Positions 44,479 to 45,432 of a stretch of DNA of 45,432 bases are shown here, in pieces. The position numbers and the translations under genes are program-made. Within the stretch, counting starts at the first letter, position 1. Each line of letters starts with the position of its first letter. The notes under the pieces are model-generated. The model was not told the DNA's origin and did not search any database. It saw only the letters and a list, made by a program, of their open reading frames with translations. The stretch comes from Rhodocyclaceae bacterium (lineage in GTDB: Bacteria > Pseudomonadota > Gammaproteobacteria > Burkholderiales > UBA3065). Location of the stretch: the NCBI GenBank assembly GCA_018882975.1, contig VEQZ01000006.1, forward strand, positions 1 through 45,432. The letters run 5' to 3'.

Positions 44479-45432
44479 GGCGACGAAGCGACTTTGCTGG
44501 CTTTGCTCAGGATGGCGTGCGCCACGCCGGCTGGCGTGGCCGGTACCGCGCCCCGCTCGGTGACGATGCGGCTGATCAGGCGGGCGGGCGTGACGTCGAA
44601 GGCGGGGTTGCGCGCCGCGCTGCCTTCGGGGGTGACGCGCACGCGGCGCCTCTGCCCTGACGCATCGACACCGGCGATCCAGTGCAGTTCATCGGCGTGG
44701 CGGTTCTCGATCGGGATCGCCGCGCCGTTGGCGAGGCTGGCATCGACCGTCGACACCGGTGCGGCGACCCAGAACGGCACACCGCAGTCATGGGCCGCAA
44801 GGGCCTTGAGGTAGGTGCCGATCTTGTTGGCGGCATCGCCATTGGCGGCGATGCGGTCGGCGCCGACGATCACCGCATCGACCTCGCCGGCCTGCATCAG
44901 GTGGCCGCCGGCGTTGTCGGCGATGACCGTGTGCGGCACGCCGTGCTGGCCGAGTTCCCAGGCGGTGAGCGCGGCGCCCTGGTTGCGCGGCCGCGTCTCG
45001 TCGACCCAGACATGGACGTCGATGCCCGCGTCGTGAGCCATGTAGATCGGCGCGGTGGCGGTGCCCCAGTCGACGGTGGCGAGCCACCCCGCGTTGCAAT
45101 GCGTGAGGATGTCGACCCTCCCCCCGCCCTTGCGCGCGGCCGCCGCGCGCACGAGCCCAAGCCCGTGCTCGCCGATGGCGCGGTTGATCGCGACGTCCTC
45201 GTCGCAGATCGCGTCGGCGAGCGCGAAGGCCGCCTCGGCGCGCGCGCGCGCCGGCAGCGGCGCCACGCCGTCGCGCACGCGGTCCAGCGCCCAGCGCAGG
45301 TTGACGGCGGTCGGCCGCGTGGCGAGGAGCGTGGCGTGGGCGTGGGCCAGCCCGGCGTCGGACGCATCGGCCCGGAGCGCGAGCCACAGGCCCCAGGCCG
45401 CGGTGGCGCCGATCAGCGGGGCGCCGCGCACG
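44475..45432 (-). CDS. mtnA: Methylthioribose-1-phosphate isomerase, partial
   Basis: MtnA isomerises 5-methylthioribose-1-phosphate, and in DHAP-shunt organisms 5-deoxyribose-1-phosphate, to the ribulose form. The 318 visible residues begin within RGAPLIGATAAWG, so about 40-50 N-terminal residues lie beyond the right edge. DILTHCNAGWLAT carries the catalytic Cys, and IVGADRIAANGDAANKIGTY carries the catalytic Asp. The related eIF2B-alpha fold is expected. The stop overlaps the aldolase start by four bases. A kinase or phosphorylase gene may lie upstream, outside the window. Confidence 0.93.
   Translation of the reverse strand, partial: VRGAPLIGATAAWGLWLALRADASDAGLAHAHATLLATRPTAVNLRWALDRVRDGVAPLPARARAEAAFALADAICDEDVAINRAIGEHGLGLVRAAAARKGGGRVDILTHCNAGWLATVDWGTATAPIYMAHDAGIDVHVWVDETRPRNQGAALTAWELGQHGVPHTVIADNAGGHLMQAGEVDAVIVGADRIAANGDAANKIGTYLKALAAHDCGVPFWVAAPVSTVDASLANGAAIPIENRHADELHWIAGVDASGQRRRVRVTPEGSAARNPAFDVTPARLISRIVTERGAVPATPAGVAHAILSKASKVASSP

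Overview
The window looks like a piece of a high-GC betaproteobacterial chromosome, probably Rhodocyclales-like. The lineage is inferred from gene order: a dacC-dat-ybeD-lipB-lipA cluster, an NAD-linked fdsGBA-fdhD-fdsD formate dehydrogenase operon with a divergent regulator, modABC, and an ExaC-type aldehyde dehydrogenase paired with a DUF779 protein. No rRNA, tRNA or CRISPR array was seen.

Region 1 (about 1-15,900) is an accessory surface-glycan island. Genes lie on both strands, with uneven base composition, insertion-sequence relics, a frameshifted gene and gaps. It encodes sulfotransferase-like and glycosyltransferase modules, both as single-domain proteins and as large fusions: GT2-helical repeat-GT4-GT2 (208-3390), sulfotransferase-GT2 (10157-11983) and sulfotransferase-GT4 (11993-14098). 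It also has a methyltransferase with a coiled-coil tail, a low-GC NKWYS-type capsule protein and a GT4 enzyme at its right end. The GT4 module of the 1060-aa protein and that of the sulfotransferase-GT4 protein are clearly related, so modules have been recombined. The simplest reading is assembly and decoration of a sulfated exopolysaccharide, lipopolysaccharide or glycoprotein glycan. This is the most novel part of the window. A small protein with an isolated histidine-kinase-type H-box lies at the island's right end.

Region 2 (about 15,900-30,200) is ordinary housekeeping: a MarR-like regulator, an SNase-type nuclease, an acyl-CoA thioesterase, mfd, a DUF2322 protein, a PAS/GAF/GGDEF diguanylate cyclase, the lipoate and D-alanine cluster (dacC, dat, ybeD, lipB, lipA), an Asp/Asn hydroxylase-like dioxygenase, an MscS channel and a DUF4399 secreted protein. 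The DacC protein has altered catalytic motifs.

Region 3 (about 30,200-42,500) is redox and molybdenum metabolism. An aldehyde dehydrogenase-DUF779 operon sits behind a good sigma-54 promoter. modABC takes up molybdate. The convergent fds operon makes a molybdenum NAD-dependent formate dehydrogenase, with FdhD as its sulfurtransferase. A divergent LysR/ModE-like regulator with a periplasmic-binding-protein-like domain shares with it an intergenic region that contains an inverted repeat and direct repeats. Molybdate import, cofactor sulfuration and the molybdoenzyme are therefore encoded side by side.

Region 4 (about 42,500-45,432) has an acyl-CoA desaturase, then a class II aldolase overlapping mtnA, which runs off the right edge. 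The mtnA-aldolase pair fits the DHAP shunt that salvages 5'-deoxyadenosine or methylthioadenosine sugars.
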